A stretch of DNA of 64,000 nucleotides. It comes from Dasypus novemcinctus. Lineage: Eukaryota > Chordata > Mammalia > Cingulata > Dasypodidae. Shown piece by piece: positions 34,317 to 44,786 of the stretch. The DNA lies in contig NC_080685.1 of assembly GCF_030445035.2 (NCBI RefSeq), positions 113,200,432 to 113,264,431 on the forward strand. The letters are read 5' to 3'. The first letter of the stretch is position 1. Each line of letters opens with the position of its first letter. Under the pieces are notes generated by a model that was not told the DNA's origin, made no database searches, and saw only the letters and a program-made list of their open reading frames with translations. The translations under genes and the position numbers were made by a program.

Positions 34317-34337
34317 TCTCCTCCCTTTTTCTTTTAT
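34317..34337 (-). other. Polypurine tract
   Basis: On the minus strand a purine run (AAAAGAAAAAGGGAGGAGA) ends directly at the 3' LTR, where plus-strand DNA synthesis is primed in retroviruses. Confidence 0.85.
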
Positions 34338-34975
34338 TAGCACAGTACGGCTAGCTGAGGGAAGTAGAGGCCTCATTTCCCTGATGTAAACAGCTCTGAT
34401 TTTTCGGGAAGGGGTGTTATTGAGTATGCAGTAAAGGCAGATGCAATGAGGGGGGGCTGTGCCTGATTTAGGTCGGAACCGCACCCGGTGAGCCGTTTCA
34501 GCTCACTCACACACGTGACCAGTCTTACCCGTCATGGGGAGGCATGGCAGCAAAAGGCCATGTCCCTGTCTTAGGTTGACTGTTAGGTCGGTTCAGTTGC
34601 CCGTCATTGGCTAGCCAGCCCAGCTCCCTAAGCAGTCAGAATGCTATCGACGCGTTCCGCCTGTCTATGCAGGCTGAATGTGGTCGAAGCACCCTGCCTA
34701 GTGGCCTTAGCAAACAGAGCGTACCCCTGTAACAATGAGGCATACTTCTCAGAGATCAGTTAGGTTGTGCTTACCTCTAACTGTCTCCTGCAGTGCTGTG
34801 CCTGGCACTCAGCAGCTTATTGGTGGGGAGGATTCATCCAGGAGGGAAGGCAGTCTGCATGGTCCATGGACACACCTTGATCAGCGAGGTGGAGCCGATG
34901 GTAATGTACCTGGATAGGCTTACCAAGAGCGGAGTCAATTTGGTCCTTAACTAACTGAATAATTCTTTTTACGGC
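34338..34975 (-). other. Non-coding proviral 3' region
   Basis: Between the last envelope remnant and the polypurine tract no open frame of note is seen. It is GC-richer than the 38-40 kb part. Confidence 0.5.
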
Positions 34976-35530
34976 CTAAGGTCCAAAAGACAATATGAGG
35001 AGTATAGTTATTAGTGGGCCCAATATGGGAAGAATATAAGGGAGGATTCCATTAAACCCCCAGGAGAAATTTCCTTGGGTTTCTCTTTCTCTTTTACGTT
35101 TTGCTAGTCCCTCCCTCACTTGGGCCATGTTATCTCTAATAAGGCCGGAATGATTAGCATAAAAGTAGCATTCCTCTCCTAATGCCGCACAAATCCCTCC
35201 CTCCTTAAGGAAGAGGAGGTTTAGCCCTCTGCGGTTTTGGAGGACAACCTCGGATAATGAATTTAGGGATTTTTCTAGATGGGAAATGGAGGTTTCGATG
35301 CGGGCTATATCTTCATCGACGGCTTGCCTGATCGAGGAGAAAGAAGTTTGTTGTGTAGTTAGGGCTGCTACTCCAGTACCAGCTCCAGCGAGACCTAAAA
35401 GTGAAGCGATTGTGATGGCAGTGATGATTTCTCTTTTCTGTACATAGGCTGGTAGGAGGTGGCGCTGCCAGGAGTTAAAGAAGTGGTTATCATTATAAAA
35501 ATAAATGCGGGGGAGTATAATAGCAAGCAC
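34976..35530 (-). pseudogene. Envelope transmembrane remnant 3 (3'-most)
   Basis: A 184-residue open segment has an alanine/glycine-rich fusion-peptide-like stretch (ASLLGLAGAGTGVA), heptad-repeat coiled coil, an LQNRRGLNLL immunosuppressive-domain motif, a C-X6-C motif whose second paired cysteine is tyrosine (CAALGEECY), and a membrane span (GILPYILPILGPLITILLIL). It is of gammaretrovirus type, the form also carried by type D betaretroviruses. There is no surface subunit in frame upstream. Confidence 0.88.
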
Positions 35531-35622
35531 GCAGGTTTCACGGGTGGTGTTGAGGGCTTGGACACTAAGACGTGGGGTGAGGCCGGTGGAGGAACACAGC
35601 CATTTTGTATTATTATGGGGTA

Positions 35623-35985
35623 TTAAGAATGTTGCACTTGAAGCCTTTTAACTTTATTTCGAACAATGCCAGACTTGTTGGCACAAAAGCAGCACTGTTC
35701 CTGCAGAGCTAGACATATTCCTCCACGTTCTGCTGTAAGCAGCTTTAACCCTCTTCTGTTCTGTAACACTACCTCAGCTAGAGAGTCTATTTGATCTTGA
35801 ATATCTTGTATAGTGCTCGACAAAGCCTGGATATTATCAATTAATTGTTTAGATAATTTTGTATATTGGGTAAAAGCGAGTCCTAACCCCGCAGTACCAG
35901 TGGCTAGGGCTCCAGAAATGCCTAAGGTAACAAAAAGTGGGATAAGTTGCACAGCTCTTCTAGAGTGGCCGGCAATGTAGTCCAT
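35623..35985 (-). pseudogene. Envelope transmembrane remnant 2
   Basis: A second transmembrane ectodomain lies directly upstream of the third. Fusion-peptide-like [20 protein letters not shown], coiled coil, [10 protein letters not shown] motif and an intact C-X6-CC motif (CLALQEQCC) are visible. It stops before any membrane span. Its residues differ from remnant 3 throughout, so it is not a recent tandem copy of the same sequence. Confidence 0.88.
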
Positions 35986-36290
35986 GCTGGGGACAGGTAC
36001 AGGTTCAGTTCCATTAATAACACTAACATCGGGGAGGAGGATGACTGGGAGAGCAGTATACCTTCCCGCAATTCTCGTATTTTAACATTTTGCTCAACAA
36101 TACCAGATTTATATAGTAGCAACATTCTTCCTGGAGAAAAGGCAGGTTCCCCCTTTTTCAGCTGTAAGTCAAGGGCCTTGTGGTTTTGTAAAGAAACTTG
36201 GGCAAGGGATGTTAGTTGCTGCTGCATAGAGTTAAGAGACTGCGCACTGGATTCTAGGCTAATTTGTCGTTGTTGTTCAAAGTATTGCAA
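35922..36290 (-). pseudogene. Envelope transmembrane remnant 1 (5'-most)
   Basis: A third, more diverged transmembrane-like segment has a coiled-coil stretch and an LQNHKALDL motif, then degenerates where the paired-cysteine motif should be. A short upstream segment (36,254-36,628) includes CVKESSLPPYIGKKL and may be the end of its surface subunit. It overlaps the start of remnant 2 in another frame. Confidence 0.7.
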
Positions 36291-36628
36291 GCTGATGAGG
36301 CCATGACCAAGTGCACCACGTGCTGTGGCAGCTGCAGCGACTGAACCTGTGAGGCTAATTTTTTACCAATATAGGGAGGAAGGCTGCTCTCTTTGACACA
36401 GATGGGGATAGTAAAATTTTTTATTTTGCCTTCTCCATAGTATGTTAGTTGTGGGGTAATGGCTACTAGGATGCAAGGCCTCATTTTTATAGAATAGAAC
36501 ATTTTTGGGTTATAATTAATTTCCCAACCACAAACACATAAGGATCTCTTACATATGCCTGAAGATGAATTTGATTTAAATGCAGATACAGGAAGGATGA
36601 TTACCCATGCATAAGCATTGATAATCAA

Positions 36629-37020
36629 ATGGTAATATGAGATTATCGATTCTTTTTCTTAATAGGGTTTAATTGGCAATCGATTATCAATTGGTATAGG
36701 GAATATATGGGTTTTATTCAGATATATATGAAAGAATGGACTTTTCCAGGTTAACACTAAGTAATGGGGGGTTAGGTATATAGGCCTAATAAGTGTAATT
36801 ACTGGCAGCTTCCTTATTACTTACGATCACCATCATCAGAAGTTGTAGAAGACTCCATCTTTTCATTCTGGAGTTTAATCCTTTTCACAGATAACTAAAT
36901 TTGTTCTCCATTTTCTGAAATGATAAGAGCATAGCCTCACCCCCTTACTTTAATCCTGCCTTTTTTTTCCATTCATTGCTTAAAATATCTTTCTAGAATA
37001 TTGGTTGATCTTCATTTCCT
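36629..37020 (-). other. Degenerate pol-env junction
   Basis: AT-rich DNA with no open frame longer than about 30 codons. By position it should hold the end of integrase and the start of envelope. Confidence 0.4.
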
Positions 37021-37024
37021 GTGC

Positions 37025-37735
37025 CTACTGTAGATGTTTGACATTTTCTAAGTGACATTCCACAGGTGTTAATGAATTATAAACATTAAGAGAATGTAAA
37101 GTAAATAAAGCTTTAGCTAATTGATCTTTTGGTGTTATAATACCATCATCTCCCCCTTTTTGTTTTAAAAGCATAGTTTTTAGGGTATGATGGCTGCATT
37201 CAATTATGGCTTGACCTGTAGGATTATAAGGAATGCTGGTATCATGTTCAATACCATATTTTAAACAGAAAGATTCAAAGGATTTACTAATGTAAGAAGG
37301 TCCATTATCAGTTTTAATTTTCAGAGGGCATCCCATTACAGCAAAAGCAGACCAGAGGTGTGAGTGAACATGATGAAACTGTTCCCCACTTTGAGCAGTA
37401 GCCCACATAAAATGAGAATAAGTGTCAATATAAACGTGAACAGATTGTAGTTTACTAAGGGATGGTATGTGAGTAACATCCATTTGCCATAATTGATTAG
37501 GAGTCAGGCCTCTGGGATTAGTCCCAGCCTGAAAAGACACTGTAGTTAAGGGTCCACAGGTGGGACAGGTACAGATAATTCCTTGTGCCTGTAGTCTTGT
37601 TAACTTTTGATATTTATTTCACAGGCCTTTAGCATTAATATGAGTTAAAGCATGGCAATTACGAGCACTTTGTAAACACCTTACCAATAAATCAGCTCGA
37701 GCATTATTTGATGTCATAGGACTAGGCAAAGCGGC
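37025..37735 (-). pseudogene. Betaretroviral integrase remnant
   Basis: The open segment 37,025-37,540 holds the integrase core with the DDE triad in its usual contexts: WQMDVTH, KTDNGP and GQAIIE. Upstream (37,541-37,735) the zinc-binding HHCC region is recognisable (HALTH and CPTCG), with an in-frame stop between its halves. In live viruses integrase joins viral DNA to the host chromosome. Here the C-terminal domain is lost and the stop disables the N-terminal domain. Residue contexts are of betaretrovirus/ERV-K type. Confidence 0.9.
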
Positions 37736-37769
37736 ATGAGAGATATATGAATAATGTAAATAGATTTTA

Positions 37770-38060
37770 ACCTAATGAGATGTTGCAAGTCAGCGCAAAG
37801 TTGAGATAACTCATCAGTAGCAAAGATATGAGCTGTTTCAATATGCTTGACAGGCATACATATTCAGAATCAGAGACAATATTCAAGGGCTCTTGAAACA
37901 TTTGTAAAACTTTAATGATGGCTCAAAGCTCTGTGCATTGAGCAGATGAATAAGGAGTTGGCTAAACCTGTTCTTTTTGAAAAGTAACGTATGCTGCTTT
38001 TCCATTACTATTACTATCAGTAAATACTGTACAGGATGGTTGGGCTATGCACACAGCCTT
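37770..38060 (-). pseudogene. RNase H remnant of pol
   Basis: On the minus strand the acidic catalytic contexts of retroviral RNase H appear in order: TDSN, then AQCTEL, then SDSEY. Stops and small frameshifts interrupt the frame. It lies directly upstream of the integrase remnant in the normal pol order. Confidence 0.75.
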
Positions 38061-38064
38061 GAAA

Positions 38065-40260
38065 AGCACTGCAAAAGTTTATTGTTGGGTTTTTTACAGA
38101 TAAAGGAATGAAGCTGGCTTGATTTGTCTAAGAAGACACTAAAGAAAGTCTTAGGAAGTTTTAAAACAAAGTGATAGCCATACAGCTGGACTTTAACTTT
38201 TTGCAACAAACTAGCAGTGTTTGGGATTGCTGCATAGTATGTTGTTACTTTAATCTATGATAAGAGGTTGTTTTTGTGACACATACTCTTTTATAATAAT
38301 GAAAACCACAATTAACCACATTGTACTTTTCTTTAATATTATGCTGAAATATTGGTAACTTTATACACTTTTAAGCATTCATAGAAACCTTTTATCCATA
38401 CGACTTTAATTAATAGAGGGTTTAAGGGAAGAAAAAGTTGTTAATTTTATAACACTGTAAAACACCTTTATTTAGCTTATAACATATCAAATGAACTTAA
38501 TTATTACTTTAATTTTTCTTTCAAGGTAAAAGAACAAATCTCATAATTAGTTTGGAATAAAAGGCTACTGTTCAGGATTAGGTTTTGAGAAAGCAGTTTT
38601 GAACGTTATGTTCCTTTAAGAGATAAAGCTTTCCTTCTTGGAATACCTAGGAAACGATAAGCACAAGAAACGCAAGACAGACTTTCTTTGTATACTGACT
38701 GAGGATAAGAACTTTTACCAAAACAGATTAATGGTGAGAGGCCTTGAGAAAGAACAAAAATTTTTAACTTTGCATCAGCATACTACCCGACACCAAAGCC
38801 TGTAAAATTTCATAGATAGACCCATTAAATTTTATTTAACTTTAACTGTAAAAATTCCTTTTCCACCAACCTTCTGCAGTTTCAGCATTCACTCAGGTTC
38901 CGTCCTATACTCTACTCTTTCCGATAATCAATTATTTTATCTCAGGACAAAATTATTTTTCTGTTTCTTTAATAATAAAAACAAATTCCATATAGCCTAC
39001 ATACAAAGTTATTAAGCAAACTTCTTATAACATAATACTGTGAACACTAAACAAGCTTGTTAAAATAATGAACTTTTCTTTAAATACTTAGTAGCATGCA
39101 ATATTAGAAATGGTTTTTTAGAAGCAAGTTGGCAGGGGAGGCTGGTTGCTGTCAATCTTTCCTGTTATAAAATTACCTTTTATTATTATCATCATCAATT
39201 CAGTTTTATATATATTTAAGAATGACCTTTTGGAATTAGCCATTTAATACCTTAATGTAAACAATGCTTTATTAAACCTTTTATTTATAACCATATAGAC
39301 TATTGAAGACAACTTTTATCTTTACAGAACACATTCCCTTACTTAAAATTATCACAATACCTTTTACAACTTGCCACATGCAAATTAAGTTTCAAGAGTT
39401 TATGAAAAATTAGCCATTCTACTTTAGGACAAAATACCCCTTTTTGCAAAACTTATTACATTTCAGTTAGCATTTTCACAAACTTTTAACCAAATGTTCA
39501 TTTAAGTTTTGCATCCTTCATATTATTCTGTGAAGAAAGATAAGTTATTTGTTTCAATCTAGGCAAGAACCATTTTTTATGAAAAGGCATAGTAATTTTG
39601 TTTATCAAGACTCACAATTTTTATTATTGTAGATATCTTATTAACGTTTAAACTTATGTATTAATATAATAAACTTAAGTTTTGATATAAGTGCTTATTT
39701 AATTTTTGGCCATTTGAATAGAGCTCTTTTAAAAATTCCTAGTAATTTATATTTGCCATCCGGAGGTATCACAATATACATTGACATTGAATGAACAGAC
39801 AGACAAACACAAAACAATTACAACACACTAACAGAAACATACAATTTATTTACAGTCGACTCATGATTCTTTACTTTCTTGGTATAGCTGCTTTTAAATC
39901 CTCTGTTATATAGCACATCTTAGATTGTACCTTTCAAGATTTCTTCTGGAATTCATGTTGCCTGTAATATGAAAGCTTGTGCTTGGAAACATTTTTATTA
40001 GTTATCAGCAATCAGTTAAAATAACTTGAGCAGCAGTTAGGCAGACCATTAGCACACATTTCTGGATAATTACTGTAAGACTATACTGAGACTTGAAGTT
40101 CTGGAGATAATTATTGATTTAAAACTGAAAATTCCTTTTAGACCTTGATAAAAATTTTGTACTCATTTTATTATCTTGGTTAAATAAGCCCAATCAGAAT
40201 TAGCATGGAAATAAAACAAAACACAAATGTTGCCACGTTTTTCTCTCATACCAGTGGATT
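38065..40260 (-). other. 2-kb AT-rich non-coding interior of the provirus
   Basis: Where capsid, nucleocapsid, protease and reverse transcriptase should lie, the DNA is AT-rich with dense stops in all six frames. No conserved YXDD or protease motif is visible. It resembles neither the flanking gag nor the pol. It may be heavily decayed viral sequence or an acquired non-coding segment, as in known non-autonomous retroviral elements. Confidence 0.6.
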
Positions 40261-40264
40261 AACT

Positions 40265-41288
40265 ATATTAGCCTTCACTAGCCCAGAGCTACATTGTCAT
40301 GTAGATAGTAGGGAGCCCGAGGAGTTGTGAAAGGGGTGGGTGTTTGCTGGAACAGAGTTGATTGCCTTATAAGCTTGTTTGGATTTTGGGGCTTGTGGCT
40401 GGCTTTGTTGATAGGCGGGGCCAATTTCAGAACAAAGCCTGAAGTAACCAGACAAGTTCTCCTACTTTCTATAAGATCTAACTGCGGCCTGATAAGCCAC
40501 ATTTGCATTTACAAAGGCAATTTGCTTAACAAAGTCTGTTTCTGTGTTGGTATCGCCAAACAGTTTTTCTGCAGCCCTGCACAATTTGCCTACAAACTTT
40601 GAAAAGGGTTATTCTGGCCCCTGCTTAATATTAGTGAGGGAGGAGGCAGTAGGAATTAGCGACTTGTTTTCGAAAGAGATGAGGCTAACGAGTGAATCAG
40701 AACGCTCAGGGTTATTCTCTTTTGTACTTTCCCCACCCCGGTTTCTATATTCCTTGTCTCAGCCGCTGCAACATGAGGCAGGGCGGGAAGGTGATGGTGA
40801 TTTAAGGACAGTTTTTCCTTCCATAGTAATATCTTTAATATCAGGGGGTTTATCGTCAAAGGAAATTAAGCTAAAGGATGAGTCTGGGCATGAGTGATGG
40901 GGTTGCGAGTGATGTTCAGACCTCTTACTGCAACCTGAAGGGGGTTGAGAACTTAATTTTAAAGCAGTCTCCCCTTCTGTAACTAAATTCTTTATATCAG
41001 GAGGTTGGGGGGTGGGTCCTAGTACATCTTGTACTAGCCGCCAGTAGCTAAAGGCGGTGATGGGGACCTTTTCGGGTCCACAAGTCTTATAATAGTCAGT
41101 TAAACAGTCACCTACTCTACTCCAACACTTTGCATCTATTGTGCCCTCCTCGGGAAACCATGGACAGGTTTTGATAATAACTTGAAAAACTCAGTTAAAC
41201 TTTTCTTTTTAACCTTAACGCCTCGTGTCTTGAGTGCCTCTTTTACCTGGCAAATAAGCAATGAATGCAAAGATTCTGCTTGTCCCAT
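40265..41288 (-). pseudogene. Gag matrix remnant
   Basis: The minus-strand start at 41,288 gives MGQ, an N-myristoylation signal, followed by a lysine-rich helix region (KTRGVKVKKKSL) as in type D betaretroviral matrix. The first frame ends after 50 codons at 41,136. Recognisable matrix sequence continues in a different frame just downstream (to about 41,030), so a frameshift broke it. The rest down to 40,265 is degenerate. Confidence 0.8.
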
Positions 41289-41454
41289 GATTATAAAGAA
41301 ATGAAGTGAAATAGAGTATTTCACTTACCCGCTTGGCCACCGCCAATGACTGAAGGATTTACGGGTTGGTGCAGAGCTGTTCCCTTTCTGCCGCTGGGAG
41401 TACTCCCTTCCTGGGTGAAGCGACGTTCTTTTCTCGATTACAGGGAATCGTCGA
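41289..41454 (-). other. Proviral leader
   Basis: The untranslated leader between primer-binding site and gag start. No feature beyond position is claimed. Confidence 0.6.
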
Positions 41455-41472
41455 GCCCCACGTTGGGCGCCA
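41455..41472 (-). other. Primer-binding site, Lys-tRNA type
   Basis: On the minus strand the 18 bases TGGCGCCCAACGTGGGGC lie three bases inside the 5' LTR. This is complementary to the 3' end of tRNA-Lys1,2 and is the primer site used by many betaretroviruses. Confidence 0.93.
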
Positions 41473-41475
41473 GAC

Positions 41476-41864
41476 TGTCCCAGCCAGCGGGACGGCAACG
41501 GAGACCCGAAACCTGCCGAGAAAGAATGGTGGGACAAGAGACACAAAGAATGACAGCAAGACAGGGTTCTGATCAAACTGCAACTTTATTAAAGGGGGCA
41601 AAGTATATATACCCTCAGGAAGGGGAGGAGCGGGGAGTGAGGTGGTGGAGGCTAAGGATTGGTTGTTGCTGTCGCCGGGGTGGGAGGCAGACTTTAGTTT
41701 CGCATCTTGCGCCCCATGCACTATCTTATCAGTCTGGGCAGTGGCGGGAAGACAGAGAACAAAGGAGCAGGGAGGGAGAAGAACAAGGAAGTGGGCTCTG
41801 CTCTGGTGGCCATGTTGCCGGCATTGCTGAACTCAGTGTATACTCGTATTGACCGCTCCCAACA
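41476..41864 (-). repeat. 5' LTR of the provirus
   Basis: 389 bp with the same layout as the 3' LTR, TG..CA ends and the same promoter and polyadenylation motifs. Confidence 0.93.
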
Positions 41865-41870
41865 GTAATT
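41865..41870. repeat. Proviral target-site duplication, right
   Basis: GTAATT, matching 33,923-33,928. Confidence 0.85.
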
Positions 41871-42639
41871 GTTTTTTTAACTTTCCCTTAATCATCCATT
41901 TCTTTAGTGTGTATTAATCCTCATTGTGAGCAGTGATGAAATTAGTGTGTTTCTCTTCCTTCTCTTTCCCCACCCTCTCCTCTAGTACCTGATTTTAGGT
42001 GATTATATCACTTTAAGAGTTTGCCTTTATTCTGTAAATATGTTTATACTAATGACTATCTTGAGATACTGATGATGGCACCTTCATTGTCCCCTCCTCT
42101 AGCCAAGTGGTGAGTTCCATGGGCCCAAATATCAGACAAGGAAAGGGAGTGGGTCTATCACAGCAAAGATAACACCTAAATGAGTGATAAGCAGGTGACA
42201 TCATCCATCACTGCCCCTCTACCTTAATATACACCACCTGATTGCTTGGCTCAACTCCCTTGTTCACATAAGATCTCTAATATATTCTGTTTCTTCTCAG
42301 AACAGCCAAGAATTTGATATCCTTGTCTTAGGTTCTGTTTCCTAGAGGCAATCAAGGCCTTCTGCCATCATTTGGAAAGCAAGTGCAGAATAAGAACTTA
42401 GCTTAATTTTCTTAGTTTTTGTTAGTTCATGAATTGATTTAGATCAATGGTTTTTTTTTAACCCATGATCTCTGTTTGGTCCAGAGATTCGAAGATTCTC
42501 TTACATTCAACTATGGAAGCAAGGTAGAACTGGGATAGAATCGCATTTCTTGCCTACTATTCATCTGCCATGTCCAACTCTATGTAATTCATAAAATCAG
42601 CCAAACTTTACTGCAGATACTGGAACAAGTCACTTGTAC

Positions 42640-44660
42640 AGAGCAGGGGAGGTCAAGTGTAAGGAAGAGGCTTAAATGATGTAGCTCTTGTCATTTGTTT
42701 AAGAGACACACCACAAGAATGTGTTATAGATGTAGCTGTGGTCAGGGCTCAGTGACTTCCACAGATGGCTGTCTACTCAGTGGGCAGCACAATGTCCCCA
42801 TATACAGGAAGCCTGGGAATGCATTTGTGAAATCTCAGTGTGAGCCCATTTGTAGGAGTCCAACGTTTTTATGGTTTCAGTTCACATGTTGGCAAGATGC
42901 CAGGTAATAAGATCATGGCATAATGTGGCTGACAGGTTTTTATGTGTATAGACATTTTAAAAATCAGCAAACCAAATTAAAGGATTTTTTTTCTACAGGC
43001 TATTTCTAAAATAGTGCTTTTAAATGTAGGATGGCCAAGTATTAGTGAGTATTTGACAAATTTGAGGGAAAAAAGTCAGAAGTTGAAGACAGACATACAA
43101 AGTATGATCTATGAATAACTGGAGTGCCTGAATGAGAAAACCAAAGCAAAGACATGAAAAAATATTAAAAATTATAATTCCTTATTTTTCTGGAAAGAAA
43201 TTCTTTGAAGCTGCATTATAAAACCTTACACTGAATATTGACACAGAATGACTAATATCAACATATTCTAGCTAAAATTACTAGGGTGTAAAGGAAGAAT
43301 GAAGTCTTCTGTGCATTAGAGTAAAGCAAGTGCTTTATGAAAAGAACATTAGCATCTCTTCATCAGTTTTGATAATACTTTGTGCCAGAGGAAAATGGGG
43401 TAATATATTTGTGGAAAGAAATGTGAATCATGGTGCTTTCAACAGCAAACTGACATGAAAGTGAAAACAGCACTGAAATTCAACTTCACTGGCTTGAAGT
43501 TGGGTAATATTGTTCCCATGATCCCTTTCAAGTGAGTGAACAGATTTCAGGAAATGAAATGTCTAGAAGACATTGGTAGGACAGATGTTAAGTCTTAAAT
43601 TTACAGTTATTTGTCCATTCATTCAAAGTTTGTTTAGGGTGCTTATCTATCTATGTGTTTACTTTATTGATAAGGATGAAGAAAAGTAGTTGGAGAGATA
43701 TTGTTTAATGTATTAACATCTAAAATTAAATGTCAAACCTATTTGTAAAACTCAGTGTAAATATTTCAAAATGAAAAATAAAATTTCCCTCAATTGGCTG
43801 ATTAGGGAATTGGGTAAAAGGGGCTGAGCACTGAGGCATCTCCATTTCTTTGGTATTATATCCCCTTTTGGTCTCCAAACATCGTGTAATCTCCAGATCC
43901 TCTGAGACTCAGACTGAGGCCTCCAGCTCAAGGTCTTTTGCTGTCAGTAGTAGGGATCACTGGAGATAAATAGAGGTGGAGGGAGGAGTTTTTCTGGAGT
44001 TGGTAACAGGACCCAGAAGACACCTCGGATCATTAATTGTCTGCATTTACTTTGACCAGCCAGTTCATGTTTCCACCTCTATGTTCACATAGAATACTGG
44101 AAGCCTCAGTTTCTCCTCAGTTTTGCTGATTTTCCTAAAGTGCCAAAAAAAAGATTAGGAAAGCAATGGAATGCACATGAACTTGTTTCCCTTCCTCTTT
44201 TCATCCTATCCACTCAACACTCGCATTTCCTCTTCCTCTTCTTTCTGCCTTTTCATTCATTTCTTCAATGTCTTCAGTGTATTCTAGGAAAAGAGAATTT
44301 ATGAAAAGAGACTCCTCTTCCTTGAACAGTGTAGACAGCTGCAAGGAAAGGAACCCACTTGATGACCATGTGCACATGTGCAGGAACACCCTGCAAGGGG
44401 AGAGCCCACCCCAGAACTAACTTCACAGGTGCTCCTTCCACGGGGTGTGGCCCAAAGCTTCTGACAACCAGCCCAGTTCCCTGCCTGGACCATTCAGGCT
44501 TATGCAAGCTGATTCCGTGATGCACATATGCTAAAACCAGGGCAATGCTAAGAAAATAGGTAAAGAGGATGGAAGAAATTTGTAGACATTGTTGTTCCCA
44601 TGACCTCAACTTCCTGGATGAGACCACTTCCTTCAGGATAAGAATCATAAAATAGGAACA
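42640..44660 (-). repeat. Segmental duplication, copy A
   Basis: Three ordered blocks of copy A (about 42,740-42,860, 43,000-43,600 and 43,890-44,450) match blocks of copy B (about 59,690-59,800, 59,955-60,010 with 60,960-61,480, and 61,845-61,980 with 63,560-63,990) in the same orientation. Identity is roughly 75-85 percent by eye. It includes the last exon of the minus-strand gene model. Confidence 0.8.
44201..44338 (-). CDS. Unidentified gene, candidate exon 5 (last), copy A
   Basis: On the minus strand an acceptor (ctttccttgcAG) opens a 46-codon segment in phase 0 ending with TGA at 44,201. It begins LSTLFKEEESLFINSLF and is acidic, then basic. Compared with copy B (63,740-63,856) a four-base insertion near the end shifts the C-terminus, so copy B's EEEEKEM ending is replaced. 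A codon present in B (TLFEVKEES) is also lost. The family is not recognised. The phase matches the preceding candidate exon. Confidence 0.5.
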   Translation of the reverse strand: MSTLFKEEESLFINSLFLEYTEDIEEMNEKAERRGRGNASVEWIG

Positions 44661-44745
44661 GATAGAATGGAGAAAAGCTATAAAGAGGAGTTATGAATAA
44701 GAAAGGGAGAGATTACAAAAAAGACAGAAAGGGGAAGGAAATTAC

Positions 44746-44786
44746 GTGCAAATTGTTGTTCTCTGTATCTGATACTTCTTCAGAAG
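44746..44786 (-). CDS. Unidentified gene, candidate exon 4
   Basis: A 41-nt segment between an acceptor (ggcttacttcacAG) and a weaker donor (CAC|GTAATT). Read in phase 1 it gives an acidic peptide (SEEVSDTENNNLH). It enters in the phase left by exon 3 and leaves in the phase needed by exon 5. The weak donor is the least certain point of the model. Confidence 0.4.

Larger units (their letters stand above)
33929..41864 (-). mobile_element. Betaretrovirus-like endogenous provirus, defective and chimeric
   Basis: A complete minus-strand provirus of 7.9 kb is bounded by two LTRs and a 6-bp target duplication. In transcription order it has the 5' LTR (41,864-41,476), a Lys-tRNA type primer-binding site, a leader, a Gag matrix start, about 2 kb of AT-rich non-coding DNA, RNase H and integrase remnants, a broken envelope region with three transmembrane copies, a polypurine tract and the 3' LTR (34,316-33,929). 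Most of gag and all of protease and reverse transcriptase proper are missing. The element could only have moved with proteins supplied by a helper, and no intact viral gene is present. Confidence 0.92.
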
